Counted from the stretch's first letter, positions 43,736 to 53,308 are shown. The stretch is DNA of 64,000 nt from Paenibacillus naphthalenovorans (GCF_900099895.1 NZ_FNDY01000005.1:124001-188000); one strand, 5' to 3'. The notes: generated from the sequence alone by a model not told the origin. A program made the numbers and translations.

Positions 43736-44787
43736 TACAGCCCCCTCCTTTCTTTACGCGCCAGATAGAGAAAGAAAGGAACCCCCAGCAAAGCGATGAG
43801 CGCCCCTAACGGCGTCTCGAACGGGGGGTTAACCATTCTCGCCGCCAGATCGGCTAAAACCATCAGAAGACTTCCGAGAACAGCCGAGCAAGGAATGATC
43901 CAACGGTAATCGACGCCAACCAGAAACCGGGTTACATGGGGAATCATCAAACCGACGAAACCGATCGTACCGGCGACCGAAACCGCCGCACCGGCGAGTA
44001 TAAGGACGATGACCAGTCCCGCAAGCTTGATTACTTCCGTGCGCTGGCCAAGTCCCGCCGCAATCTCTTCGCCCAGGCTTAACAGCGTGATGGAACGAGA
44101 CAGCAGCATGGCGGCGAGCAATGCGCCAAGAATCCACGGAAAAATGATTTGCAATTGAATCCATCGGGTGCCTTCCAGCCCCCCCGCATACCAGATAGCC
44201 AGATTCTGGGCAACATTAAAATGGATCGCAATCCCTTCGCTAAGCGCCGACAACAAGGCGGTGACCGCCGCTCCGGCAAGGACAAGGCGAACCGGTGTAA
44301 GCCCGGCTGTCGCGGAAGAGCCGATGCCATACACGAGCCCTGCCCCGAGTCCGGCACCCAGAAACGAACACAGCATCAGATAAATAAAAGGAAGGCCGGG
44401 AAATAAGGCATAGCACAACGCCATGACGAAGCCGGCTCCGGCATTCAGTCCCAGCAAACCGGAATCGGCCAGCGGATTGCGGGTCATGCCCTGCATCAAA
44501 GCTCCGGCGACGGCAAAGCTGGCCCCGACTACGGCACCTCCAAGCACCCGCGGCAATCGCAGTTCCTGGATGATTTGATGAGCCGTAAGATCCGGATTAA
44601 ACCGGAATACAGCTTCCCATACGGTCATCAATCCGATATCCGCCGCACCGAATGAAATGGATGCCGCGATGCCGAGAACAAGAGCGGCAAGACCTCCGAT
44701 CAAAACGATGGCGGCGGCTGCGGGACGCGAATGAAGCTTTGGTGTTGAAGAATCCGCAATAGGCTCTGTTGCTTCTGTTATTGACAC
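43735..44787 (-). CDS. Iron-siderophore ABC transporter permease (FecCD family)
   Basis: 350 residues, FecCD family: LRLPRVLGGAVVGASFAVAGALMQGMTRNPLADSGLLGLNAGAGF and GTIGFVGLMIPHVTRFLVG. The N-terminus is a 30-residue hydrophilic leader before the first helix. GTG start behind GAGGA. It forms a heterodimeric pore with the downstream permease. Confidence 0.93.
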   Translation of the reverse strand: MSITEATEPIADSSTPKLHSRPAAAAIVLIGGLAALVLGIAASISFGAADIGLMTVWEAVFRFNPDLTAHQIIQELRLPRVLGGAVVGASFAVAGALMQGMTRNPLADSGLLGLNAGAGFVMALCYALFPGLPFIYLMLCSFLGAGLGAGLVYGIGSSATAGLTPVRLVLAGAAVTALLSALSEGIAIHFNVAQNLAIWYAGGLEGTRWIQLQIIFPWILGALLAAMLLSRSITLLSLGEEIAAGLGQRTEVIKLAGLVIVLILAGAAVSVAGTIGFVGLMIPHVTRFLVGVDYRWIIPCSAVLGSLLMVLADLAARMVNPPFETPLGALIALLGVPFFLYLARKERRGL

Positions 44788-44855
44788 GTTAAAACATCCT
44801 CACTATAAATTCATAACTTCAATACGAATACGGGCGACGCACGGCAGGTCCCTTC

Positions 44856-45641
44856 CTAAGCCAGCGCAAAGGGCAGGCATAGAGGAACCCCGCTTCTCGG
44901 ATCAGATATAATGTCCGCTTCGATCCCAAAAACCTCTTTGAGCACTTCTCTGGTCATGACCTTGTCCGGACTTCCTTCACTGACCACTTTCCCCTGTTTA
45001 ATGGCCACCACATGGTGGGCATATCGGGAGGCATGATTCAAATCATGGACTACCATAATAATCGTTCGCTGTTCTTCCTGATTGAGCTTCATTAACAGCT
45101 GATGTACTTCCAACTGATGGGCCATATCCAGAAATGTCGTAGGCTCATCGAGAAAAAGAATTTGAGTTCCTTGGGCCAGAGCCATGGCAATCCACGCCCG
45201 CTGCCGCTGACCGCCGGAAAGCTGATCTACCGGGCGATCATAAAATTCCGTCATCCCTGTTACCTGAATCGCCCACTGAATGATTTCTTTATCTTCCTTC
45301 GTCAGCGTGCCAAAGCCTTTTTGATGCGGAAACCGGCCGTAAGAGACAAGCTCGCTGACCGTCAATCCATCAGGAGCGGCTGGATTTTGCGGAAGAATGG
45401 CCACCTGTTTGGCGACTTCTTTGGTCGACTGCCTGTAGATCGATTTGCCGTCGAGATATACCTGTCCCCCTTCAGGCTTCATAATTCTTGCCATCGCCTT
45501 CAGAATGGTTGACTTTCCCGAACCGTTGGCACCTACGAGCGCGGTGATTTTCCCTTCTGGAAAGTGCAAGTTTAAATCCTCAACAATCATCCGATCCGCA
45601 TAAGCAATATTCAAATGTTCCGAGTATAAGGTTTGCTTCAT
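44856..45641 (-). CDS. Iron-siderophore ABC transporter ATP-binding protein (FecE/FhuC type)
   Basis: 261 residues: Walker A GANGSGKSTILKAM, signature QLSGGQRQRAWIAMAL, Walker B ILFLDEPTTFLD and the switch His in MVVHDLNHA. ATG 45641 follows GAGGGG; upstream in-frame sequence reads as the end of the preceding gene in another frame. It powers siderophore uptake. Confidence 0.93.
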   Translation of the reverse strand: MKQTLYSEHLNIAYADRMIVEDLNLHFPEGKITALVGANGSGKSTILKAMARIMKPEGGQVYLDGKSIYRQSTKEVAKQVAILPQNPAAPDGLTVSELVSYGRFPHQKGFGTLTKEDKEIIQWAIQVTGMTEFYDRPVDQLSGGQRQRAWIAMALAQGTQILFLDEPTTFLDMAHQLEVHQLLMKLNQEEQRTIIMVVHDLNHASRYAHHVVAIKQGKVVSEGSPDKVMTREVLKEVFGIEADIISDPRSGVPLCLPFALA

Positions 45642-45687
45642 GGTCTGCCCCTCTTCTTTTTCATAGGCATCTTCATGGAGGCCTCTG

Positions 45688-46644
45688 TTATTTGCGCGCC
45701 AAAAACTGAAGCGTCTCATCAATCAGCTTGCTATAAGCGATGGGCCCCCAGCCCTGCAGCCAAAGATCATAATCGACAGAGTGCACCTGGTTTTTCTTCA
45801 CGGCAGTCATGTTTTGCCACAGGGAGCTTCCCTTTAATTCATTCAGCTTTTCTTCACTTTGTACGAGCAGCAGGATATGATCCGGATTAATCTCCGGCAG
45901 CTTTTCCATCGAAATCGCCTGGAATGTTTTGGATTCGTCCGTCACAAATTCCTTCGGAGGCTGAAGCCCCAAATCCTGGTACAAAATTTTATAATTTTTG
46001 ATTCCGTAATAACGAAGCTCTTTATCGGTGACCCGCAGAAACATGACCGTTTCATTACCAATGGACTCTTGAAGCGTCTTCCTGGCTTCGGAGGCTTTTT
46101 TATCGAAAGCTTCCAGCACGGACCGGGCCTCTTTGGTTTTACCCGTGATTTCGCCTACCTCTAGAAAGGTACTGCGCCAATCCTTTGCATTCGTGTCCAA
46201 AATGATGGTAGGAGCGATTTTCGATAACCCGTCATAGGCTTTCTCCTGAAAGGGCTGCCCTATGATTAAATCCGGACCGGCGGCCAGAATCGCTTCCAGA
46301 TTCGGGTTCGCATCATTGCCGATTACTTTCGTTTCCTTTAAATCATCTGCAAGAAACGCAGGCCACTTCTGGTCGAACATCACGCCGGAACCGGGCTTGA
46401 CTCCCAGCGCCAACAAATGATCCATGATAAACGGCTGAAGGGCGCCAATGTTCTTGGGATCGGCAGGTACTTTCGTTTCCCCCATCTTGTGCTTTATCGT
46501 TCTTTCTTCCTGTGCCGCCTTCACTTGATCCGGAGCCGCCACTCCCTGATTCTCCGCTGCCTGGTCTTGCTTGACCCCGCAGGCAGCGATAAAACCCAAC
46601 AAAATAACAATTAAACATTTGAAAACTACAGAGCTGTTCTTCAT
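45688..46644 (-). CDS. Iron-siderophore ABC transporter substrate-binding lipoprotein
   Basis: 318 residues with a lipobox (GFIAAC, Cys22) and Peripla_BP_2 fold: NIGALQPFIMDHLLALGVKPGSGV, AAGPDLIIGQPFQEKAYDGLSKIAPTIIL. One of two distinct binding proteins in the operon, suggesting uptake of two siderophores or a donor/acceptor pair. Confidence 0.9.
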   Translation of the reverse strand: MKNSSVVFKCLIVILLGFIAACGVKQDQAAENQGVAAPDQVKAAQEERTIKHKMGETKVPADPKNIGALQPFIMDHLLALGVKPGSGVMFDQKWPAFLADDLKETKVIGNDANPNLEAILAAGPDLIIGQPFQEKAYDGLSKIAPTIILDTNAKDWRSTFLEVGEITGKTKEARSVLEAFDKKASEARKTLQESIGNETVMFLRVTDKELRYYGIKNYKILYQDLGLQPPKEFVTDESKTFQAISMEKLPEINPDHILLLVQSEEKLNELKGSSLWQNMTAVKKNQVHSVDYDLWLQGWGPIAYSKLIDETLQFLARK

Positions 46645-46686
46645 TTTATGAAATTCCTGCCTTATGTCATGATGTTTTAAACCGGA

Positions 46687-47682
46687 TTAAAGCTTGGTCA
46701 GCCGGGAGACTTGATATTGCTGAACATCTTTCATTGCGCTTCCGCAACCGCCCATTTTGATCGTACCTGCGGAAACAACGGTTCCTTCATATGCTCCTGA
46801 AACCGTTCCATCCGCGGAAGAATAATCTATTCTCACCACCGCGGAATGTCCTTCTTCCCTCAACACCGTGCCTTTCTTGTTGTAGTCAAGCCAACTCCAT
46901 CCTTCACGAAGGAAGATTTCACGCTCGACCATTTGTTCATATTTTCCGACACCTCCCCATCCCCGGTATTTTCGGGAGATATCGGAAAACGGCCCTTGAC
47001 GAAGAACGAGCGTGTCAAGATCTTCCGGCTCCACTTGGGCCCAATAGCGTCCTTCGGGCAAATCGGCAATCGTAGGAGCAAAGCGGTGACCGCCAAAATG
47101 ACTGGCACGCCAGACTCTGAGCTTTCCGGACGATTTCACCGCATAATGATCTTCAAGCATTTTATACATGGGGTAACCGAACCTGCCGCAGCACACATCA
47201 TGACTTCCATGGGTACAGACAAACAAATCCCTGACATTTTCCGAATGAAACCTGTAAGATTCATAACGATTCATAAGCTCGGAGCCGTTCAGCAGCGCTT
47301 CGGCTAAAGCGTTTAACTCTGCTTCGGGAGCTACATACTCCTTCTTTTCGTACCGGGCAAAAGGGGGAAGCGGCTTCTGAAAATACATGACTCTTCTGTA
47401 CCCTGCGGGCGAGGGATGAGCATCGGATACAAAAGATAAAAATCGGAATTTTGGCGCGTTCTCGGCCGCCCTTTTGAGGACTTCCATAAAGCCCTTCGGG
47501 AAATGCCTCGATGCCGTGACATCGTAGTCCCAGGGAACCGGAACTTCCACGAACAAATAACGCTCATGCCCGGCCGCCGAACCAATAGGATCCTCCCGGA
47601 CCATTTTGGAGACCGCAGCACACAAGTCCTGTTCATGGCAGTCACTTAAACACCTGTCTTCAATTATTGAATTGGTTTCCAC
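46687..47682 (-). CDS. Sucrase/ferredoxin-like (thioredoxin-fold [2Fe-2S]) family protein
   Basis: 331 residues. The CTHGSHDVCCGRFGYPMY segment holds the Cys cluster of the sucrase/ferredoxin-like family, within a VRVWRASHFGGHRFAPTIADLPEGRYW-type context. Despite the family name there is no evidence of sucrase activity. As first gene of a Fur-controlled siderophore uptake operon it probably reduces or releases iron from the imported complex; that is inferred. Confidence 0.8.
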   Translation of the reverse strand: METNSIIEDRCLSDCHEQDLCAAVSKMVREDPIGSAAGHERYLFVEVPVPWDYDVTASRHFPKGFMEVLKRAAENAPKFRFLSFVSDAHPSPAGYRRVMYFQKPLPPFARYEKKEYVAPEAELNALAEALLNGSELMNRYESYRFHSENVRDLFVCTHGSHDVCCGRFGYPMYKMLEDHYAVKSSGKLRVWRASHFGGHRFAPTIADLPEGRYWAQVEPEDLDTLVLRQGPFSDISRKYRGWGGVGKYEQMVEREIFLREGWSWLDYNKKGTVLREEGHSAVVRIDYSSADGTVSGAYEGTVVSAGTIKMGGCGSAMKDVQQYQVSRLTKL

Positions 47683-47733
47683 CCTTAGCCTCCTGCTTCA
47701 TTGGTCGTTTTATCCTGACTAACCCAAAGATAT

Positions 47734-47780
47734 TGATAATCATTATCATTTTTATTATAAATATATGGTAATGATAATCA
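47734..47780. promoter_or_regulatory. Two Fur boxes
   Basis: TGATAATCATTATCA (47734-47748) is a perfect 7-1-7 Fur box. TGGTAATGATAATCA (47766-47780) has two changes at most. The second covers the -10 and spacer of the operon promoter, the first lies just downstream of the predicted start. Confidence 0.92.
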
Positions 47781-47793
47781 ATTTCATTGTCAA
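47765..47793 (-). promoter_or_regulatory. Promoter of the siderophore uptake operon
   Basis: Leftward TTGACA (47788-47793), a 17-bp spacer and TACCAT (47765-47770). An alternative TTGATT/TATAAT pair with a 16-bp spacer lies a little further downstream. Either is covered by a Fur box. Confidence 0.7.
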
Positions 47794-47955
47794 GGCTTCA
47801 CTCACTCGAACGGTGTTAAGAAATTTTTCCAATTCAATCATTGATGAGCTTAATAGAAATGGTTATTATGGTATATGGTTTATAGGATTAATCAATAGAC
47901 AGCGGACCGATATTTTGTCACATACCTGGCCCGAACAGAGAGGAAATTAGCATTT

Positions 47956-48681
47956 ATGGCTTTATGGGGAAGCATCATCAATGCGCTTGCCATTATGGTA
48001 GGCGGTTTATTGGGCAGTCTAGTTCTGCCCCGTATTCCGGAAGGAATTCGTAATACCGTCATGCAGGGACTGGGGATTGCAATTGCCGTTCTTGGCATCA
48101 CGATGGCGCTTAAATCGGAGAATTTTTTAATAGTCATTATCAGTATCGCAGTCGGGGGGATTCTCGGAGAAATCATGAGAATTGAATATCGGCTGAACCA
48201 GCTCGGTCACTGGGTGGAGTCACAATTCCGCCGGGAGGAGAAGACCGGTCCGACGAATAGAGGCGGCATCGCGGAAGGCTTCGTTACGGCGACGCTCATT
48301 TACTGCATAGGCGCCATGGCCATTCTAGGCTCGATCGACAGCGGACTGAGGCACAACCATGATATTTTATACACCAAATCGATGTTGGACGGCATTTCTG
48401 CCGTCATTCTCTCCTCCACTTTAGGCATCGGCGTCACGCTTTCAGCAGTCCCGGTGTTCTTATATCAAGGGACCATTGCGCTTACGTCAACGTTATTTAC
48501 CCTATTTATCAGCGAGGCTGACTTGAGTGCCGTCATCACTGAAGTTACGGCTGTTGGAGGGGTATTGATTATTGGCATCGGGCTCAACATCCTTCACATC
48601 AAAAACATCAATGTCGCCAATCTGCTTCCGTCTATTGTCATTGCGGCAGTGATCGTTCTGGCGGAGCTATCGCTGCATTAG
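47956..48681 (+). CDS. DUF554 family membrane protein (YqgA-like)
   Basis: 241 residues, about seven hydrophobic helices: GSIINALAIMVGGLLGSLVLPRIPEGIRNTVMQGLGIAIAVLGITMAL, then the FVTATLIYCIGAMAILGSIDSGL segment typical of DUF554. The function of the family is not established. ATG 47956 follows GAGAGGAA at long spacing. It is divergent from the siderophore operon but 175 bp from the Fur boxes, so Fur control is uncertain. Confidence 0.88.
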   Translation: MALWGSIINALAIMVGGLLGSLVLPRIPEGIRNTVMQGLGIAIAVLGITMALKSENFLIVIISIAVGGILGEIMRIEYRLNQLGHWVESQFRREEKTGPTNRGGIAEGFVTATLIYCIGAMAILGSIDSGLRHNHDILYTKSMLDGISAVILSSTLGIGVTLSAVPVFLYQGTIALTSTLFTLFISEADLSAVITEVTAVGGVLIIGIGLNILHIKNINVANLLPSIVIAAVIVLAELSLH

Positions 48682-48828
48682 CAGGGTCGGCTTCCGCCGT
48701 TTCTTATAAAACGATCCGTTGGTTGCGTCAAAACCTCATATCATCTCCCCCGGCAGCAATACGGGATCCCAAGCGATGTCCGTTTCTTTTCATGGATAAG
48801 GGATATCCCGTACCATGCCATTCACAGC

Positions 48829-49830
48829 TTATTGCCTCAATTGCTCCAGCTCTGCGATCACCTTCTCAATCATTTGAACAAACGCGGACAGCTCTTCGGA
48901 GCTTGCTGCTTGCGTTTGTGCTTGTATGCTCGTCTGCTCGGACTCCTTCTTCACTTCTTTCAGCAATCTTGAAATCATATCCAGCTTGGAGTGAATTTGT
49001 ACAAGAGCGTCTTTGGATCTGGCGGCGAGCTTGCGGACTTCCTTGGCCACCACTTCAAAACCGAGGCCATGCTCGCCCGCCCGTGCTGCTTCAATGGCCG
49101 CGTTAAGCCCAAGCAGATGGGTTTGCTCCGATATCTCTTCCATGAATGATCCCATATGATGAATGTGTTGAATTTCCCGGGTCAGCTCATTTACCGTACC
49201 AAGCGACTTTTCCTGGGATTCCGCCGTATGGATGGCGGTTTCCGCTACGGATTGCGTACTGCTGCTAAGCTCAACCATCATCGCGGCCAGCTCCTGCACA
49301 GCCGCGTTAATGCCGGCCAAGAGATGGCCGCGTTCATCCGCAAGTCTTTGCACTTTCTGCTTCTCTTCGGCTTCATAGGCTTCAAGCACAAGCTGCGAAT
49401 CCAAATTAAACATTTTGGTTATCGCATGAAGAACCGGCAGCCACTCGTTTGGAAGCACTTGCCGGAGATGGGAGGCCGCCAAATCCAGATAAAGCATATA
49501 CGTTCCCAAATACCATTGCGTCGTTAAGCCGATTTTGGAGTGCATGCTCCCGATCAATAGTCTTTTTTCGATAAAAGCCTCATCGATTTTCCCGTCAGTC
49601 AGTGAAAGAAAGTACCATCTCTGCGTTTTTTTCAATCGCTCGATCGTGCTGTGCGCTTCAATAATGGTCCTGAGCTCGGGACGGAGCATAATGCGGTTAT
49701 AAAGCTCTTCCACCAGAGCGTCAGCGATCGCCGTCAATTCCGCCTTTTTACTTTCTAAAAGGAATAAGTCATCCGCCGTTATGCCCAAGTAGTCGATTTG
49801 CTTTTTGCGTTTTTCCGATAAATCCATCAT
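48829..49830 (-). CDS. Globin-coupled sensor with methyl-accepting signalling domain (HemAT-like)
   Basis: 333 residues. Residues about 1-160 are a protoglobin domain ([19 protein letters not shown]; proximal haem His near 97 in [17 protein letters not shown]). The rest is a chemoreceptor-type coiled coil with the hairpin tip [37 protein letters not shown]. No membrane segment: a soluble O2 or redox sensor. It is shorter than HemAT (about 430 residues). It follows the MobA-like gene by 60 bp and may share the Fnr-controlled unit. Confidence 0.87.
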   Translation of the reverse strand: MMDLSEKRKKQIDYLGITADDLFLLESKKAELTAIADALVEELYNRIMLRPELRTIIEAHSTIERLKKTQRWYFLSLTDGKIDEAFIEKRLLIGSMHSKIGLTTQWYLGTYMLYLDLAASHLRQVLPNEWLPVLHAITKMFNLDSQLVLEAYEAEEKQKVQRLADERGHLLAGINAAVQELAAMMVELSSSTQSVAETAIHTAESQEKSLGTVNELTREIQHIHHMGSFMEEISEQTHLLGLNAAIEAARAGEHGLGFEVVAKEVRKLAARSKDALVQIHSKLDMISRLLKEVKKESEQTSIQAQTQAASSEELSAFVQMIEKVIAELEQLRQ

Positions 49831-49889
49831 CCATCCCCCCAGCGGTGAAATATTAGCAATATGCGGGCTTGCATGTAGCCTCCGTAACC

Positions 49890-50483
49890 TTACTCACTTT
49901 GGAGCGCCTGCCGATAATCTTCAAGGGTATCTATGCTCACAGTAAACCGGAGGTCAATCCCCTTTTCCCTAAAAGCCGCTTCCGGTATCCCCAGCCAATG
50001 AAGGGACTTCAACAGCTCCGAAAGACGGTAGTCCCCTTTCTCCAATAAAACGGCTATGGGGCCGGCACAGGCTTTATCATAAACGGCGTGCAGCGGAAAT
50101 GGACTGCCGTTCACCTCAGGAAGAACCGCATTCCAACCGCTTTTCTTGGATTCCAATAGCAATTCAGCCGCTTTCGCCGAAAGAAACGGCATCTCGCAGG
50201 CCGCCACCCAAATTTGATCGAACTTGGCCAAACTGAATCCGGCATGCATGCCCGCAAGGGGACCTTTGCCGCCAAAAAAGTCGGTAATGATGCGGACCTC
50301 CTTGTCCAGCAATCGAAGTAACGGAGCCGGTTCCCTCGTGACGACGATGACTTCCCGGCAAATCTGCCTCATGACCCTGATCTGCCGCTCAATAAGCGTC
50401 TCCCCTCCAAAAGGAAGCAGCGCCTTCGGATCGCCGTTCATCCGCGTATTAGGCCCACCGGCTAAAATAAGGCCTGTCAGCAT
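49890..50483 (-). CDS. mobA: Molybdenum cofactor guanylyltransferase (MobA-like)
   Basis: 197 residues: [26 protein letters not shown] (nucleotide-binding GG...R...K), [14 protein letters not shown] and [10 protein letters not shown], characteristic of MobA. It attaches GMP to molybdopterin for enzymes such as nitrate reductase. ATG 50483 follows AAGGAGG. The position behind a hemerythrin gene with an Fnr site agrees with anaerobic nitrate metabolism, though no nitrate reductase genes are in the window. Confidence 0.82.
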   Translation of the reverse strand: MLTGLILAGGPNTRMNGDPKALLPFGGETLIERQIRVMRQICREVIVVTREPAPLLRLLDKEVRIITDFFGGKGPLAGMHAGFSLAKFDQIWVAACEMPFLSAKAAELLLESKKSGWNAVLPEVNGSPFPLHAVYDKACAGPIAVLLEKGDYRLSELLKSLHWLGIPEAAFREKGIDLRFTVSIDTLEDYRQALQSE

Positions 50484-50503
50484 GGCGATTTCCTCCTTGC
50501 CAG

Positions 50504-51049
50504 TCATTTTCGTTTGCTATGACCATCAGCATCCGAATCATTCAGCATTTGTTCCACCAGGGGCATTATGACTTCCTCCTCGAGTCTGAAATGCTTCTTA
50601 AGAAGGCCGCAGCCTTGCATAAAACAGCTTACCGCTTCCGCCACCGCAGCTGCGTGCGGCCGAAGTCCGAATTCGTCCAGTCTTTGAAGGAACGTTTCAA
50701 GGCTGGCGGTGCCCAACTGGTGATCTTTTTCCATTGCCCAGATCGAATCCTTGATCTTCGGCGCATGCTTATTAAAAAAATAATCGTCGAGCAAAGGCTG
50801 CAGTTCTTTCTCTTCCCAGGTCGCATGGCGTTCCAGTTCATTCATGTACGCGATCAGCGGCTGCTTGATGCGCCGCATTTCATGCGCCACCGTCAATACA
50901 TCCGGCATCCGGTCGGCCCGTTCCACCGCCGCTTCGAGCTCTGCTATGGTTTGTTTCATTTTCAAGTGCTCGTCCCTCATCCGTTCCAACATGACAACCA
51001 AATCCGATGGACGTGCAGCATTCAAGAACCGATCTTTTCCCCGTTCCAT
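50504..51049 (-). CDS. Hemerythrin HHE domain protein
   Basis: 181 residues in one four-helix hemerythrin-like domain. Candidate di-iron ligands are His28, His75, Glu79, His110, His153 and Glu157, in the order and spacing of HHE domains. It may bind O2 or NO, or repair iron centres (as in ScdA/YtfE-type proteins). ATG 51049 follows AAGGAGG. It starts 23 bp after the predicted start of an Fnr-type promoter. Confidence 0.87.
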   Translation of the reverse strand: MERGKDRFLNAARPSDLVVMLERMRDEHLKMKQTIAELEAAVERADRMPDVLTVAHEMRRIKQPLIAYMNELERHATWEEKELQPLLDDYFFNKHAPKIKDSIWAMEKDHQLGTASLETFLQRLDEFGLRPHAAAVAEAVSCFMQGCGLLKKHFRLEEEVIMPLVEQMLNDSDADGHSKRK

Positions 51050-51078
51050 CAATCAGACCTCCTTCATGTGGTGGATTC

Positions 51079-51121
51079 AGCATATCGCGTACCCCGGATT
51101 TAAGCTGTGATTTTTGTCACA
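51079..51121 (-). promoter_or_regulatory. Fnr box and promoter of the hemerythrin-mobA unit
   Basis: TGTGA-TTTTTG-TCACA (51106-51121) is a perfect Fnr box. Leftward, a TATGCT -10 (51079-51084) puts the start near 51072, so the box is centred at about -41.5, the standard class II activation position for Fnr. Confidence 0.85.
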
Positions 51122-51127
51122 GTTTAG

Positions 51128-51167
51128 ACAAAAAACTGCAGCGGCTCTTCACGCGTGCCGCTGCAGT
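51128..51167 (-). terminator. Terminator of the nreA/nreC-like unit
   Basis: An 11-bp perfect stem (ACTGCAGCGGC, 51135-51145, with GCCGCTGCAGT, 51157-51167), followed leftward by TTTTTTG. Confidence 0.88.
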
Positions 51168-51199
51168 CCCCTGTTCCTTATTCATTGGATTTCCCGTCT

Positions 51200-51853
51200 T
51201 TATTCGAAGTTCAAAAGCCCCTTCTTCAGCGCAAATTTCACAAGCTCCGGGCGCGTCTTTAGCTTTAGCTTTTCCATCACATTGCTTTTGTGCGTTTCCA
51301 CCGTCTTGACGCTGATAATCAATTGATCGGCTATCTCTTTATTGGAATACCCTTTGGCGACCAGCGCCAATACTTCCTTCTCCCGTTCGGATAGCGTGTC
51401 GAAAGGGCCTGTGTTCTCGCCTTGCTTCAGCCGTTCCAGATACTCGCCCATTAAACGTTTGGTCGCGCTTGGATACAAGTATGCGTTTCCTTCCGCTACG
51501 GATTGAATGGCCGCAAGAAGTTCCTCGTGCGGCGCGCTTTTCAAAATATAGCCCGACGCCCCGGCTTGAATCGCCCTGAACAAATATTCCTCGTCATCGT
51601 GCATGGTCAATATCAGCACCGCCGTATCCGGCTGCTTCTGCTTCAGCTCGACGGCAGCCGTCAGGCCGTCCTTACCGTGCGGCATGCTTAGATCCATCAG
51701 CACGACATCGGGGTTCAGCTCCCCGGCAAGGCGAATCGCCTCGTCGCCGTCCGCCGCTTCCCCTACGACTTCCATGTCATGCTTGCCGTGGAGCAGCAAA
51801 TTCAACCCCGATCGTACAACGGCATGGTCGTCGACTACCATGATTTTTATCAT
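51200..51853 (-). CDS. NarL/LuxR-type response regulator, NreC-like
   Basis: 217 residues: a receiver domain with phospho-acceptor Asp54 (VVLMDLSMP), Lys in YILKSAP, and a C-terminal LuxR helix-turn-helix (LSEREKEVLALVAKGYSNKEIADQLIISVKTVETHKSNVMEKL). ATG 51853 follows GAGGAGGG. It is next to an NreA-like GAF protein and near an NreB-like kinase and fnr, so it probably acts in oxygen/nitrate control like staphylococcal NreC. Confidence 0.85.
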   Translation of the reverse strand: MIKIMVVDDHAVVRSGLNLLLHGKHDMEVVGEAADGDEAIRLAGELNPDVVLMDLSMPHGKDGLTAAVELKQKQPDTAVLILTMHDDEEYLFRAIQAGASGYILKSAPHEELLAAIQSVAEGNAYLYPSATKRLMGEYLERLKQGENTGPFDTLSEREKEVLALVAKGYSNKEIADQLIISVKTVETHKSNVMEKLKLKTRPELVKFALKKGLLNFE

Positions 51854-51884
51854 ACGATCACCCTCCTCTTTATCATACCCGGTC

Positions 51885-52328
51885 TCAAAACCGCTCATCC
51901 TCCATCAGCTTGCCGATCCGCTGCGCCGCCAGCGTCACCGCGGCTATATCCTCTTCGCTAAACAGACGTCCCGTACGGGAACCCACCAATATCACACCCC
52001 GGCTCTCCCTCTGTACGACAACGGGAGCCGTGACGGAGGTTCGCAATCTTTCCGCAAGCGTAAGGGGACATTCGCGATACAGGTGGACCATAGCCTCATC
52101 GGTACCGTTCCATGCTATCGTCCGTCCGATCCGAATCGTCAAACCGCCCACACCCCGCCCCGAGCGAAACGTCATCGTTTCGCTCCGCTCTGTCTCATTA
52201 CCGGAAAACAATGTCCAGCGAAACAGACGGCCATCGCCAACGCCTAAGGCCAGTGCGGCAAAGTCTCCTGATACCAAGGATCGGATCATACACAACTCGT
52301 TTAGAATCCGGTTGTGCTCCGTGTCCAC
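51885..52328 (-). CDS. GAF-domain protein, NreA-like
   Basis: 147 residues from GTG 52328, which follows a purine-rich GGAGGGAGG site; an upstream ATG at 52397 in the same frame has no ribosome site. A single GAF domain: LFSGNETERSETMTFRSGRGVGGLTIRIGRTIAW, then RTSVTAPVVVQRESRGVILVGSRTGRLFSEEDI. Length and position beside the NreC-like regulator fit NreA, the nitrate receptor that modulates NreB; the ligand is inferred. Confidence 0.7.
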   Translation of the reverse strand: MDTEHNRILNELCMIRSLVSGDFAALALGVGDGRLFRWTLFSGNETERSETMTFRSGRGVGGLTIRIGRTIAWNGTDEAMVHLYRECPLTLAERLRTSVTAPVVVQRESRGVILVGSRTGRLFSEEDIAAVTLAAQRIGKLMEDERF

Positions 52329-52424
52329 CCTTCTCGCCTCCCTCCATGCTGATCCGTGCACTTCTCCAACCGAAATCCATATCCCGATGCTTTTCATTGT
52401 AACCGCTGCAGCTTCGTTTGTAAG

Positions 52425-52440
52425 TCAGGGAATACCCTGA
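52425..52440. promoter_or_regulatory. NreC-box-like palindrome
   Basis: TCAGGGAATACCCTGA is a perfect palindrome with the AGGG-N4-CCCT core described for NreC sites. It lies between the divergent nreA-like gene and fnr and could control both. Confidence 0.6.
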
Positions 52441-52465
52441 TTTCCCGGTCGGGGAATATGCCGCA

Positions 52466-52488
52466 ATTCAGGATTTCCCCCCCTGAAT
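52466..52488. promoter_or_regulatory. Inverted repeat upstream of fnr
   Basis: ATTCAGG-N9-CCTGAAT, perfect 7-bp arms, 80 bp before the fnr start codon. Arms and surrounding GGGGAATATGCC text resemble further regulator half-sites. Confidence 0.45.
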
Positions 52489-52567
52489 ATCAGAGGATTC
52501 CCCGATAACGCCGGGTCATTGGAGTTGGTAAGATAAATACAAAGAACGCAAAAAGGAGGAGGCGCGG

Positions 52568-53308
52568 ATGATTCATCATTATCCGGTTAATCATACATCG
52601 GACGCCGTTCGGTTTCAAACCCGGGGGCTGCAGCAGTATTTTACGGAAGAGAATGTTGAACGGCTTACCGGTATCATGTATTCGAAAAAGGTGAAGAAGG
52701 GCTCCCGCCTTTTCCGGGAAGGCGATAAAGCCGAATACTTGTATTACATCAAACAAGGCCGCGTCAAAATCACCAAATCGGCCGATAACGGCGGTACGTT
52801 CACCTTGTATCTGCACCACGACGGAGACTTGATCGGCTATGGAGACGGCATGGCGAGCTCGGCTTACCTCCTCAGCGCAGAAGCGCTTGAGAATTGCGAC
52901 CTTGGCCTGATTCAGCAAAAGGATCTGGAGGTTCTGCTTTGGCAGCATGGCGATCTTGCGGTAGAATTCATGCGCTGGCAGGCGACGATGCACCTGCTGA
53001 CACAAACCAAATTCCGCGATTTGATGATGTTCGGTAAGCCCGGGGCGCTCTGCTCCCTTCTCATTCGCCTGAACAATTCCTACGGGGAGCCCTTCGGTGA
53101 GTACAGCCGCATCTCGGTTAAGCTGAACAATACGGAAATGGCCGAAATGATCGGCGCCACCCGGGAAAGCGTCAACCGGATGCTGAACGATATGAGAAAG
53201 GAAAACATCCTCGACATGGTTAACGGTTATTTCATTATCAAGGATTTGACTTATTTGCGCGATATCTGCCACTGTGAAAATTGTCCGAAGCATATTTGCC
53301 GTATTTGA
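52568..53308 (+). CDS. fnr: Crp/Fnr-family oxygen-responsive regulator Fnr
   Basis: 246 residues: a cNMP-like beta-roll domain, a long dimerisation helix, and a winged helix with EMAEMIGATRESVNRMLNDMRKE. The C-terminus has Cys236-X2-Cys239-X4-Cys244, the [4Fe-4S] ligand pattern of Bacillus-type Fnr (Cys at the C-terminus rather than the N-terminus as in E. coli). ATG follows AAAAAGGAGGAGG. It probably activates its downstream doxX-like gene and the hemerythrin unit, both of which carry Fnr boxes. Confidence 0.93.
   Translation: MIHHYPVNHTSDAVRFQTRGLQQYFTEENVERLTGIMYSKKVKKGSRLFREGDKAEYLYYIKQGRVKITKSADNGGTFTLYLHHDGDLIGYGDGMASSAYLLSAEALENCDLGLIQQKDLEVLLWQHGDLAVEFMRWQATMHLLTQTKFRDLMMFGKPGALCSLLIRLNNSYGEPFGEYSRISVKLNNTEMAEMIGATRESVNRMLNDMRKENILDMVNGYFIIKDLTYLRDICHCENCPKHICRI

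Noticed and set aside
47765-47950. A 61-codon plus-strand frame beginning within the Fur box
   Set aside because: No ribosome site, and its start lies in the promoter of the opposite operon.
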